This document shows positions 21,087 to 28,234 of a DNA stretch of 64,000 bases, in pieces. Origin of the DNA: Rhodothermus marinus (GTDB lineage Bacteria; Bacteroidota; Rhodothermia; Rhodothermales; Rhodothermaceae); the NCBI RefSeq assembly GCF_009936275.1, contig NZ_AP019797.1:1479501-1543500 (forward strand), in the 5' to 3' direction. Made by a program: the position numbers and the translations under genes. The notes under the pieces were generated by a model. It had not been told where the DNA came from, did not search any database, and was given only the letters and a program-made list of their open reading frames with translations. The stretch's first letter is position 1, and each line of letters begins with the position of its first letter.

Positions 21087-21881
21087 ATGAAAAGCCGAGC
21101 CATGGTATGGATGGCCGGGGTGCTGGTGCTGGTCGGTTGTACTGGTAGCCGTCCGGTCTCGCAACGTCCCGGCCTGCTGAGTACGCGCTGGGTGCAGACG
21201 TCGGCCGAGTACACCGCGCTGGCGCTGCAGGCTTACGAGATGGCCCGGCGCCAGCTCGTGCAGGCGCTGGCCGACAGCACCTGGACGGCCTACCCGGCCC
21301 AGGCCGACGCGCCGGATCTGGCCCGGCGTCCGCCGGCCGTGATCGTGGACGTGGACGAGACCGTGCTCGACAACAGCCCCTATCAGGCCTGGCTCGTTAC
21401 GACAGGCCGGACTTTTGCGCCGGAGAGCTGGGCGCGCTGGGTGCAGGCTGCACAGGCCGAACCTGTGCCCGGTGCTGTCGTGTTCGTACAGGAGGCGCGC
21501 CGGCACGGCGTCCAGGTCTTTTATGTGACCAACCGCACGGCCGACCTGGAAGAGGCCACCCGTCGTAACCTGCAGGCCGTTGGCTTCCCACTGCCGGACA
21601 CGCTCGACGTAATCCTGACGCGTGGCGAGCGGCCCGAGTGGGCATCTTCCGACAAAGAACCGCGCCGGGCGTTCCTGGGCCAGCGCTATCGCATCCTGCT
21701 CCAGATCGGCGACCAGCTGGGCGACTTTATGTCCGATCCTGAAACCAGAGCCGAAGCACGGCGAGCACTGGTCCGGCGTTATCGCTCCTGGTGGGGCACG
21801 CGCTGGATCGTCCTGCCCAATCCGCAATACGGCGCCTGGCAGCGCGCACCGGATAGCCTCCGAACCTGGCCGGGCAATTGA
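21087..21881 (+). CDS. Class-B/e(P4)-like acid phosphatase lipoprotein
   Basis: A 264-residue lipoprotein of the HAD superfamily, 5'-nucleotidase e(P4) type, which removes phosphate from nucleotides outside the cytoplasm. The lipobox is LVGC (C18). The catalytic motif is VDVDETVLDNSPYQAW (nucleophile D88, acid/base D90); the other HAD motifs are VFYVTNRTADLEEATRRNL and ILLQIGDQLGDFM. ATG 21087 starts the signal peptide. It may feed phosphate salvage together with the alkaline phosphatase 0.8 kb downstream. Confidence 0.9.
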   Translation: MKSRAMVWMAGVLVLVGCTGSRPVSQRPGLLSTRWVQTSAEYTALALQAYEMARRQLVQALADSTWTAYPAQADAPDLARRPPAVIVDVDETVLDNSPYQAWLVTTGRTFAPESWARWVQAAQAEPVPGAVVFVQEARRHGVQVFYVTNRTADLEEATRRNLQAVGFPLPDTLDVILTRGERPEWASSDKEPRRAFLGQRYRILLQIGDQLGDFMSDPETRAEARRALVRRYRSWWGTRWIVLPNPQYGAWQRAPDSLRTWPGN

Positions 21882-21971
21882 CAACGAGACACCGGACGGT
21901 TTGGACGAAAACGGGAACCTCCAGAAATAAGGTGCGATTTCCTTTTAGCCTATGCCTATGTGGAGGCGCTC

Positions 21972-22496
21972 ATGGCAATTCTGACCGTCCCGAAAGTTTT
22001 GCGTGAAAAGCTCGGCGACGAAGGCGTCGAGGCGCTCATCAATTTGCTTAACGAGGCGGCCCATCACGAGCGTAACAATCTGCTGGGGATTGTCGAGGAG
22101 CGTTTCGCGCGGCGGGTCGCCGAGACCGAAAAGCGCCTGGACAATCGCATCACCGAGGTGGAAGCGCGTCTGGAGCAGCGCATCACGGAGGAGGTGGCTC
22201 GGCTGGAGCAGCGCATCACCGCTGTAGAGGCAAAGCTTGACCGCCGGATTGCCGAGGTAGAGGCAAAGTTTAATGGCCGGATCGCCGAGGTGGAAGCGAA
22301 GCTTGATAGCCGGATCGCTGAGGTGGAGGCCAAGCTCGACAGCCGGATTGCCGAGGTGGAGGCGAAGCTTGATAGCCGGATTGCCGAGGTGAAAGTGATG
22401 CTAAGCGAGCGGTATGCAAGTCTGGTGCGCTGGATGTTCATTTTCTGGGCGGGACAGATCGGGGTGATTTTGGCGCTGTTTGCGCTGCTGCGTTGA
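21972..22496 (+). CDS. 11-residue-repeat coiled-coil membrane protein
   Basis: A 174-residue protein with three parts: a short N-terminal helical domain (about 1-47), nine tandem 11-residue repeats of the form RIAEVEAKLDS (48-146) predicted to make a right-handed or straight coiled coil, and one C-terminal membrane segment (LVRWMFIFWAGQIGVILALF). It resembles the small tail-anchored coiled-coil proteins related to CCDC90/DUF1640, with unknown function. ATG 21972 is chosen over the upstream GTG at 21960 because GGAGG (21962-21966) then lies at a good distance. It may scaffold a membrane complex. Confidence 0.75.
   Translation: MAILTVPKVLREKLGDEGVEALINLLNEAAHHERNNLLGIVEERFARRVAETEKRLDNRITEVEARLEQRITEEVARLEQRITAVEAKLDRRIAEVEAKFNGRIAEVEAKLDSRIAEVEAKLDSRIAEVEAKLDSRIAEVKVMLSERYASLVRWMFIFWAGQIGVILALFALLR
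22113..22409 (+). repeat. Nine 33-bp tandem repeats within the coiled-coil gene
   Basis: Nine consecutive 33-nt units encode the 11-residue repeats. Units 5-8 are near-identical at the DNA level (gcc-gag-gtg-gag-gcg-aag type), which suggests recent expansion by slippage or unequal exchange. Confidence 0.85.
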
Positions 22497-22608
22497 GGTC
22501 GCAGCCCGGCCGGGTTGGCCCTCAAGGTGGACAGGTGTTCGGGTGGTTGGCTTTTCTATGGTGCTCTTTCCGTAGTATCCGGGGCTGTGGATGAAAGCCG
22601 ATCTGTCG

Positions 22609-22616
22609 TATCTTTG
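22609..22616 (+). promoter_or_regulatory. Predicted -7 box of the alkaline phosphatase gene
   Basis: TATCTTTG is a perfect match to the Bacteroidota -7 consensus TAnnTTTG, 36 nt before the chosen start. No good -33 TTTG is visible at the expected position, so an activator may be required, which would suit a phosphate-regulated gene. Confidence 0.5.
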
Positions 22617-22651
22617 AAACAGCCCGTGTTCATCAGATGGAGCGATGCACA

Positions 22652-24019
22652 ATGCGCTGGATATTGCTGTTTTTGGTGATGCTGTTGGGGGGCGGAGAAG
22701 GAGCTCAGGCTCAGTCGCCGCGTCCGAAGAACCTGATCCTGATGATTGCCGACGGGTGTGGCCCGGCCAGCATCACGATGGCCCGTGACTATGCCCGGGC
22801 CGTGCTGGGACGCGAGGAACTGACGCTGGATGCCATTCAGACCGGTGCCGTGCGTACTGCTTCGGCCTCCAGCCGGGTGACCGACTCGGCCGCCGGGGCG
22901 ACGGCCTATGCCTGCGGCGTCAAGACCTACAACGGCGCGATCGCTGTCGATACGGCCGGACGCCCACTCGCCACGTTGCTCGAAGCGGCAAAGGCGCGTG
23001 GGATGGCGACCGGACTGGTGGCGACCAGCCGGATTACGCACGCCACGCCGGCCGCCTTTGCCGCCCACGTGCCGCAGCGCGCCATGGAAAGCGAGATCGC
23101 CGCGCAGATGCTGGCGCAACGCGTCGATGTGCTGCTGGGGGGTGGCTGGAGCTATTTCCTGCCGACCGCGGAGGGCGGACGGAGACAGGACGGCCGCAAT
23201 CTGCTGCGCGAAGCCGAAGCGATGGGCTACCAGGTGGTGCGTACGGCCGCCGACTTCCGCCGGGGGGTGAGGAGACCGGTGCTGGGACTGTTCGGTCCGG
23301 ACCACCTGCCCTACGAGCTCGACCGCGACCCGGAAGAGGTCCCCTCGCTGGCCGAGATGACCCGCACCGCCCTTGAGCTGCTGGCGGAGGACCCGGACGG
23401 CTTCTTCCTGATGGTGGAGGGCAGCCGCATCGACCACGCTGGACATGCCAACGACGCCGCCGCCCACGTCCGCGAAGTGCTGGCTTACGATGAAGCCGTG
23501 GCCGTGGTGCTCGACTTTGCCCGCCGCGACGGACAGACGCTCGTCGTCTCGGTGGCCGACCACGAGACGGGCGGTCTGTCGCTGGGGCGCAACGTGAACG
23601 GCCGCGGCGTCTACGACTGGCACCCGGACGTGCTGGCCCGCGTGCAGGCTTCCTACGAACGGCTTATCCCGGCACTGCGCCGTTCGGAGCGACCCGACTC
23701 GCTCCTGCAGGCCTGGCTTGGCCTCGACAGCCTGCGTGCCGACGAGCAGGCGCTCGTAGCGCAGGCCATGGCCGAGCCCGATACCTGGGCCGAGGTGGTT
23801 ACCGAGCTGATCGGTCGCCGGGCCGTGGTGGGCTGGACCTCGAATGGCCACACCGCTGTGGACGTCAATCTGTACGCCTTCGGACCCGGCGCCGAACGGC
23901 TGGTGGGCAGCTTCGAGAATGACGAACTCGGCCGCTTACTGGCCGAACTCATGGGTTTCGACCTGCCGGCCCTGACCGAGACGCTCCGGCAGGAGGAAGC
24001 CGTCGGCGAAAGCCACTGA
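22652..24019 (+). CDS. Alkaline phosphatase
   Basis: A 455-residue secreted phosphomonoesterase of the alkaline phosphatase superfamily. The signal peptide is MRWILLFLVMLLGGGEGAQA. Metal and catalytic residues are visible: D34 in LMIADGCGPASI, the nucleophile S79 in VTDSAAGATAYACG, VEGSRIDHAGHAND, VADHETGGLSLG and GHTAVDVNLYAFG. It releases phosphate from organic esters in the periplasm or outside the cell. ATG 22652 begins the signal peptide with GGAG at 22639-22642 upstream; the alternative ATG 22637 adds only MERCT. The next gene starts five nucleotides after its stop. Confidence 0.93.
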   Translation: MRWILLFLVMLLGGGEGAQAQSPRPKNLILMIADGCGPASITMARDYARAVLGREELTLDAIQTGAVRTASASSRVTDSAAGATAYACGVKTYNGAIAVDTAGRPLATLLEAAKARGMATGLVATSRITHATPAAFAAHVPQRAMESEIAAQMLAQRVDVLLGGGWSYFLPTAEGGRRQDGRNLLREAEAMGYQVVRTAADFRRGVRRPVLGLFGPDHLPYELDRDPEEVPSLAEMTRTALELLAEDPDGFFLMVEGSRIDHAGHANDAAAHVREVLAYDEAVAVVLDFARRDGQTLVVSVADHETGGLSLGRNVNGRGVYDWHPDVLARVQASYERLIPALRRSERPDSLLQAWLGLDSLRADEQALVAQAMAEPDTWAEVVTELIGRRAVVGWTSNGHTAVDVNLYAFGPGAERLVGSFENDELGRLLAELMGFDLPALTETLRQEEAVGESH

Positions 24020-24023
24020 GGGG

Positions 24024-25721
24024 ATGCAGCTCGACGCCGTTTCGTTCGTCGTCGTCGATACCGAGACGACGGGCTCCGGGCCTGCCGATCGGATCATCGA
24101 ACTGGCAGCCGTGCGTGTGCAGGGTGGCCGGATCGTCGATCGCTTCGCCACGCTCATCAACCCCGGTCGCTCGGTGCCGCCCTTCATTACGCGTCTGACC
24201 GGTATCACCACGGCCATGCTGGTGGGCAAACCTTCGGCCGACGAGGTGCTACCGGACTTTCTGGACTTTCTGGGCGACGGCGTGCTGGTGGCGCACAACC
24301 TGGCCTTCGACCGTAAAATGCTGGAGGCCGAGCTGCAACGGATCGGCCTTCTCTGGCCTGGCAACCCCACGTTGTGCACGCTCAGGCTGGCACGTCGGCT
24401 GCTGCCCGGCCTGCCCGCAAAAGGGCTCGACGGCCTGATTCGCTTCTATCAGATCCCTGTAGAAAACCGACATCGGGCCCTGGGCGACGCCGAGGCGACC
24501 GCCTACGTGCTGCTGCGTCTGCTGGAGGAAGCGCGCCGACAGTACGGGATCGATACGCTGGAGGCGCTGCTGACCTTCCAGCAGCAGCGCTATCCGCAGT
24601 ACAAAAACGCAAGCCCGCTGGTGCGGCTGCGTGAAACGCTGCTGCCGCGGCTGCCCGAAGCGCCCGGTGTCTATCTGTTCCGGGACGAGCACGGGCGGCT
24701 TCTGTATGTGGGCAAGGCCCGCAACCTGCAGGCCCGCGTGCGTCAGCATCTGACGGCCGTCGAAGCCCATCCACCCCGGCTGCGCCAGATGGTGAGCGAG
24801 ATTCGCCAGATCGAATGGCACGTGACGGCCACCGAACTGGAAGCCCTGCTGGAAGAATCCCGGCTCATCAAACAACACCAGCCCCGCTACAACCGATTGC
24901 AGCGTCGCTACCGCACCCGACCTTTTCTGCGGCTGGCGCTGCACGAAACCCCGCCCGTGCTCTCGCTTACGCCCGTGCTGCTCGACGACGGCGCCGAGTA
25001 CTACGGTCCGCTGCCGGGGCGGCGTCAGGGACGTCGTGCGCTGGAAGCCCTGCAGGAGATTTTTCGACTGCCCCGCCAGAATGCCCATCTGGTGCTGACG
25101 GGTCGTTGTCCACTTGCCGGCGGCGAGCTCTGCACGAATGCCTGCGCCGACGGGGAGGCCGAAGTGGTCGCCTGTGTGCGCCGGTTGCTCCGGGGAGGGT
25201 GTACGCATCCGCTTTCGTGGCTTGAGACGCAGATGCGGGCGGCCGCCGCCCGGCTGGAATTCGAAGCGGCGGCTCGCTACCGGGATCAACTCCGCCTGCT
25301 TACCCGCCTGCTGGAGCGGCCGCTGCTGGCCGATGCGTCCGTGCTGGAGCGCGAGGCCGTGGTGCTCGTGCGCGAGGCACCCGACCGGCTGGCCTGTTGC
25401 CTGGTGCAGGCGGGCCGCCCGGTGGCCGTTCGCGCCCTGCCGTTTCCGCCCTCACAGGACGCCATCGACGCACTCGTTGCCTGGGTTCGCGAACACCTTG
25501 CTGCGAAACGGTCTCCTGCAGCCTATCATCACGCCGAGACCGACGCCATGCAACTCCTGGCGCACTGGATGCATCTTCACCGCGGACGACTCCGGCTGCT
25601 GCGTCGCCGTCCGGATGAGCCTATGGCATCCTTCAGCCGCCGCCTCCGCCACGGTTTACGCCATCTTGTCCCTGATCGGGCGGAACCTGACACTTCCGGC
25701 GCATCGGAGGGCGGCGCATAA
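24024..25721 (+). CDS. DnaQ-like exonuclease fused to a GIY-YIG (UvrC/Cho-like) nuclease
   Basis: A 565-residue fusion. Residues 1-175 form a DEDDh 3'-5' exonuclease like the Pol III epsilon subunit (D12/E14 in VVDTETTG; H150 and D155 in HRALGDAEA). Residues about 208-295 form a GIY-YIG nuclease domain like UvrC/Cho (GVYLFRDEHGRLLYVGKARN, then E276-region ELEALLEESRLIKQ). A UVR-like motif (RLEFEAAARYRDQLRLL) lies near 410-427. Cysteines at 362, 370, 374 and 384 repeat the C-x7-C-x3-C spacing of UvrC. Exonuclease/GIY-YIG fusions are known in several bacteria; the role is probably DNA repair, but the precise substrate is unknown. It overlaps neither neighbour; the IS begins 30 nt after its stop. 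Confidence 0.85.
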   Translation: MQLDAVSFVVVDTETTGSGPADRIIELAAVRVQGGRIVDRFATLINPGRSVPPFITRLTGITTAMLVGKPSADEVLPDFLDFLGDGVLVAHNLAFDRKMLEAELQRIGLLWPGNPTLCTLRLARRLLPGLPAKGLDGLIRFYQIPVENRHRALGDAEATAYVLLRLLEEARRQYGIDTLEALLTFQQQRYPQYKNASPLVRLRETLLPRLPEAPGVYLFRDEHGRLLYVGKARNLQARVRQHLTAVEAHPPRLRQMVSEIRQIEWHVTATELEALLEESRLIKQHQPRYNRLQRRYRTRPFLRLALHETPPVLSLTPVLLDDGAEYYGPLPGRRQGRRALEALQEIFRLPRQNAHLVLTGRCPLAGGELCTNACADGEAEVVACVRRLLRGGCTHPLSWLETQMRAAAARLEFEAAARYRDQLRLLTRLLERPLLADASVLEREAVVLVREAPDRLACCLVQAGRPVAVRALPFPPSQDAIDALVAWVREHLAAKRSPAAYHHAETDAMQLLAHWMHLHRGRLRLLRRRPDEPMASFSRRLRHGLRHLVPDRAEPDTSGASEGGA

Positions 25722-25745
25722 GCGTTGAGAACAGGGCGGGATGAT

Positions 25746-26838
25746 TTTAATAGGACTTACGCAGTTGACCGTGATGATGTAACTTTGGGAGGCACACTGG
25801 GACAACGCTTTAGTCTGGGAGGCCAACCGTGAACGCGTCGAAAGTGGATGAGTTAGATTACATTCATTTCTTGGTTGCGGCCCAACGGGTCTTCACCACC
25901 ACCGAAGCGGCTCGGATTCGGGCAGGGGAGCTCAACGCCCCGGCGCATGATGCCTATACGCGTCTGCTGAAGCGGATTCCGCCCGATACGGAAGCCCTGT
26001 GGCAGGAGGTGGCCCCCTTTGTCCGGCCAGACCGTGGGGTGTTGGTGGTGGACGATACCACGCTGGACAAGCCCCATGCTCGGAAGATGGCATGGGTGAC
26101 ACGCCATTGGTCGGGTAAGCACAAGCGGGTGGTCCAGGGCATCAACCTGATCTCGCTGTTGTGGACCGAAGGTCAAGCACGCCTGCCTTGCGATTTTCGC
26201 CTTTACAACCGGGCAGAAGACGGCCTGACCAAGAATGACCACTTTCGAGCCCTGCTGCAAACGGCCCATGCGCGTGGCTTTCAGCCCCGGTTGGTTGTCT
26301 TTGACAGTTGGTATGCCAGTCTGGCCAACTTGAAGTATGTGCGCCAGCTGGGATGGGAATGGTTCACGCGTTTGAAAGCCAACCGGTTGGTTTCGGTAGA
26401 GGGCGAGCGCCGGAATCGTCCGGTATCGAGTTGGCCGATCCCTGCTGAAGGTTGTGTGATGCATCTGAAAGGGTACGGCTGGGTGAAGGTGTTCAAGACG
26501 GTGACCCCAGACGGTCGCGAGGAATACCGGGCCAGCAGCCGCCTGGATATGACCCTGGAAGAAACCGCCGCGTATGGCCGGCATGCCTGGCAAATCGAGG
26601 TGTATCATCAGGGTCTGAAGCAGTTCACAGGGATCGAACGGGGGCAATTTCGTGTGGCTGAAGCCCAGCGCAACCACATTGGTTTGGCCATTCGAGCCTT
26701 TTTGCGCTTGGAAGTGGCCCGTTTGCAGCGTGGTATCAGCTGGTTTGAGGCCAAACAGGCCATCCTTCGGGAGGCTATCCGTCATTACTTGGCCTCTCCC
26801 TCCCTGATCCTTCATTCAACTGCGTAACTCCTATTTAA
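25746..26838 (+). mobile_element. Complete insertion sequence (IS701/IS4-type)
   Basis: The element spans 25751-26833 (1,083 bp). Imperfect terminal inverted repeats are TAGGACTTACGCAGTTGA on the left (25751-25768) and TCAACTGCGTAACTCCTA on the right (26816-26833); 17 of 18 positions match. A perfect 5-bp direct repeat, TTTAA, flanks both ends (25746-25750 and 26834-26838), as expected for a target-site duplication. One intact transposase fills almost the whole element. It lies between two genes and disrupts none. Confidence 0.9.
25829..26827 (+). CDS. IS701-type DDE transposase
   Basis: A 332-residue transposase of the IS4/IS701 superfamily. The predicted catalytic triad is visible as an Asp in GVLVVDDTTLDKP, an Asp in LVVFDSWYASL and the Glu in WQIEVYHQGLKQF, the conserved Y-x2-G-x3-Q-type signature. 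The sequence HWSGKHKRVVQGINLISLLW is characteristic of this group. The reading frame is full length, uninterrupted and nearly reaches the right inverted repeat, so the element is probably still functional or recently arrived. Confidence 0.92.
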   Translation: MNASKVDELDYIHFLVAAQRVFTTTEAARIRAGELNAPAHDAYTRLLKRIPPDTEALWQEVAPFVRPDRGVLVVDDTTLDKPHARKMAWVTRHWSGKHKRVVQGINLISLLWTEGQARLPCDFRLYNRAEDGLTKNDHFRALLQTAHARGFQPRLVVFDSWYASLANLKYVRQLGWEWFTRLKANRLVSVEGERRNRPVSSWPIPAEGCVMHLKGYGWVKVFKTVTPDGREEYRASSRLDMTLEETAAYGRHAWQIEVYHQGLKQFTGIERGQFRVAEAQRNHIGLAIRAFLRLEVARLQRGISWFEAKQAILREAIRHYLASPSLILHSTA

Positions 26839-26884
26839 TTTGAAAACGTGGAAGAGACCACGTCAAACCTTCCGGGAGGAAGCC

Positions 26885-27982
26885 ATGAAGCGCGCATCGT
26901 TGCTGGGGATCATGCTGTTGGTGACCGGCTGCTGGCTGGTCTGGCCCATCCCATCGCAGGCACAGATCTGGAAACGACTGCAGCAGAAAGCGGAGGAAGC
27001 GGCCAAACAGAAGGCCGAAGAGAAGGCGGCCGAAGAGGCCGAAGAAGCGATGGCCGGCGACTCGGACGACGGCATCGCCGATTTTCGCAAGCTCAAGGCG
27101 CTTTTGCCCGAGGAGGCGGCCGGACTGCCGCGTGTGCGGGCCGAAGGCTCGAAGGGCGGGGCGTTCGGCATCCGCACCTCAAAAGCCGAGGCTTTTTATG
27201 AGGAAGGCGACCGGAGCCTCCATATCGAAATCGTCGATCCCGGTACGCTGCAGGGCTTCGCGGCGCTGGGTTACAGCTGGATGCAGCAGGACATCGACCA
27301 GGAAGACGAAGACGGTTACGAACGAACGCTGACGCTCGACGGTCGCCGCGCCTACGAAAAAGTCACCCGCTACGACGGCACCATCGAAGCCGAACTCTCG
27401 ACCGTGGTGGCCGATCGCTTCGTGGTGAGCCTGGAAGGCACCAACGTGCCGCCCGAGGCGCTTCGCGAAGTGCTGCGCAGCATGGACCTGGCGGTGCTCG
27501 AGGAGATGGCGAAGGAACTGGGCGAAGCGAAGGCGGAGCTGACCGACTTCCGGGTGCTCAAAGAGATGTTGCCCGAATCCATCGACGGGCTGAAGCGCGT
27601 GGAGGCTTCCGGCGAGCGCAGCTCGGCCATGGGCATCCAGATCAGCCAGGCCTCGGCCACCTACCGCGACGGCGACCGCGAGGTGCGGGTGAAGATCAGC
27701 GATATGGGCTCGATGCAGCAGATCATGGGGTTTGCGGCGGCCTGGATGCGCCAGGAGATCGACCGGGAGAACGAGCGCGGCTACGAGCGCACCACGCGCT
27801 ACCAGGGACATCCGGCCTATGAGAAGATGGAGCGCCTGGACGACGGCACTACGCACGCCACGCTGCAGGTGGTGGTGCGCGATCGCTACATGATCGAACT
27901 GGAGGGCACGAACGTCTCGATGGACGTGCTGCGGTCCGCGCTGGAGCAGATCGACCTGAGCCGTCTTGAAGGTGAAGGGTAA
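26885..27982 (+). CDS. Envelope protein with a duplicated domain
   Basis: A 365-residue exported protein. The N-terminus (MKRASLLGIMLLVTGCWLVW) contains a lipobox-like VTGC (C16) as well as a possible signal-peptidase-I site after SQA at residue 26, so it is either a lipoprotein or a secreted protein. A short Ala/Glu/Lys coiled coil follows (about 31-56), then two homologous domains: one from about residue 66 (DFRKLKALLPEEAAGLPRV) and one from about 221 (DFRVLKEMLPESIDGLKRV), each ending with DRxxxxLEGTNV and a terminal helix. No family is recognised. ATG 26885 has GGAGG at 26875-26879. Confidence 0.65.
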   Translation: MKRASLLGIMLLVTGCWLVWPIPSQAQIWKRLQQKAEEAAKQKAEEKAAEEAEEAMAGDSDDGIADFRKLKALLPEEAAGLPRVRAEGSKGGAFGIRTSKAEAFYEEGDRSLHIEIVDPGTLQGFAALGYSWMQQDIDQEDEDGYERTLTLDGRRAYEKVTRYDGTIEAELSTVVADRFVVSLEGTNVPPEALREVLRSMDLAVLEEMAKELGEAKAELTDFRVLKEMLPESIDGLKRVEASGERSSAMGIQISQASATYRDGDREVRVKISDMGSMQQIMGFAAAWMRQEIDRENERGYERTTRYQGHPAYEKMERLDDGTTHATLQVVVRDRYMIELEGTNVSMDVLRSALEQIDLSRLEGEG

Positions 27983-27983
27983 T

Positions 27984-28094
27984 AGTCGGGCACGGAGCGA
28001 AGCGTCGTGTCGTCTCGGGGGACGCCACCACGGCTGACGCCTTCGTGGCTTACTACAGTCACGTGCCCGTAGTCGGGCACGGGGCGTAGCGAAG
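27984..28094. repeat. Paired GC-rich palindromic repeats
   Basis: AGTCGGGCACGGAGCGAAG (27984-28002) recurs as AGTCGGGCACGGGGCGTAGC (28071-28090). The second copy forms a hairpin with CGTGCCCG just before it (28062-28069, four-base loop). No T-run follows. They resemble REP-type intergenic repeats rather than terminators; the rest of the 252-nt gap 27983-28234 shows nothing I can assign. Confidence 0.5.
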
Positions 28095-28234
28095 TTACAT
28101 TGCCCGGGCTACACAGCGCCCCTTCCGGGGGCGACGTTTTCCGGGTTAACGCAGAATTAAGGATCGGGTGAGCCGGGAACGGCCCGAAGGCGCGGCGGTT
28201 GGAAGCGACGGACGTCAGTAAACCGCCAGGCGAT

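Noticed and set aside
22113-22409. Regular 33-bp repeats that could be taken for a CRISPR array
   Set aside because: There are no unique spacers; the units are contiguous, in frame, and encode an 11-residue repeat.
24650-24725. The GIY-YIG fusion as a homing endonuclease or mobile intron
   Set aside because: The N-terminal DEDDh exonuclease and UVR-like motif fit repair nucleases of the UvrC/Cho type.
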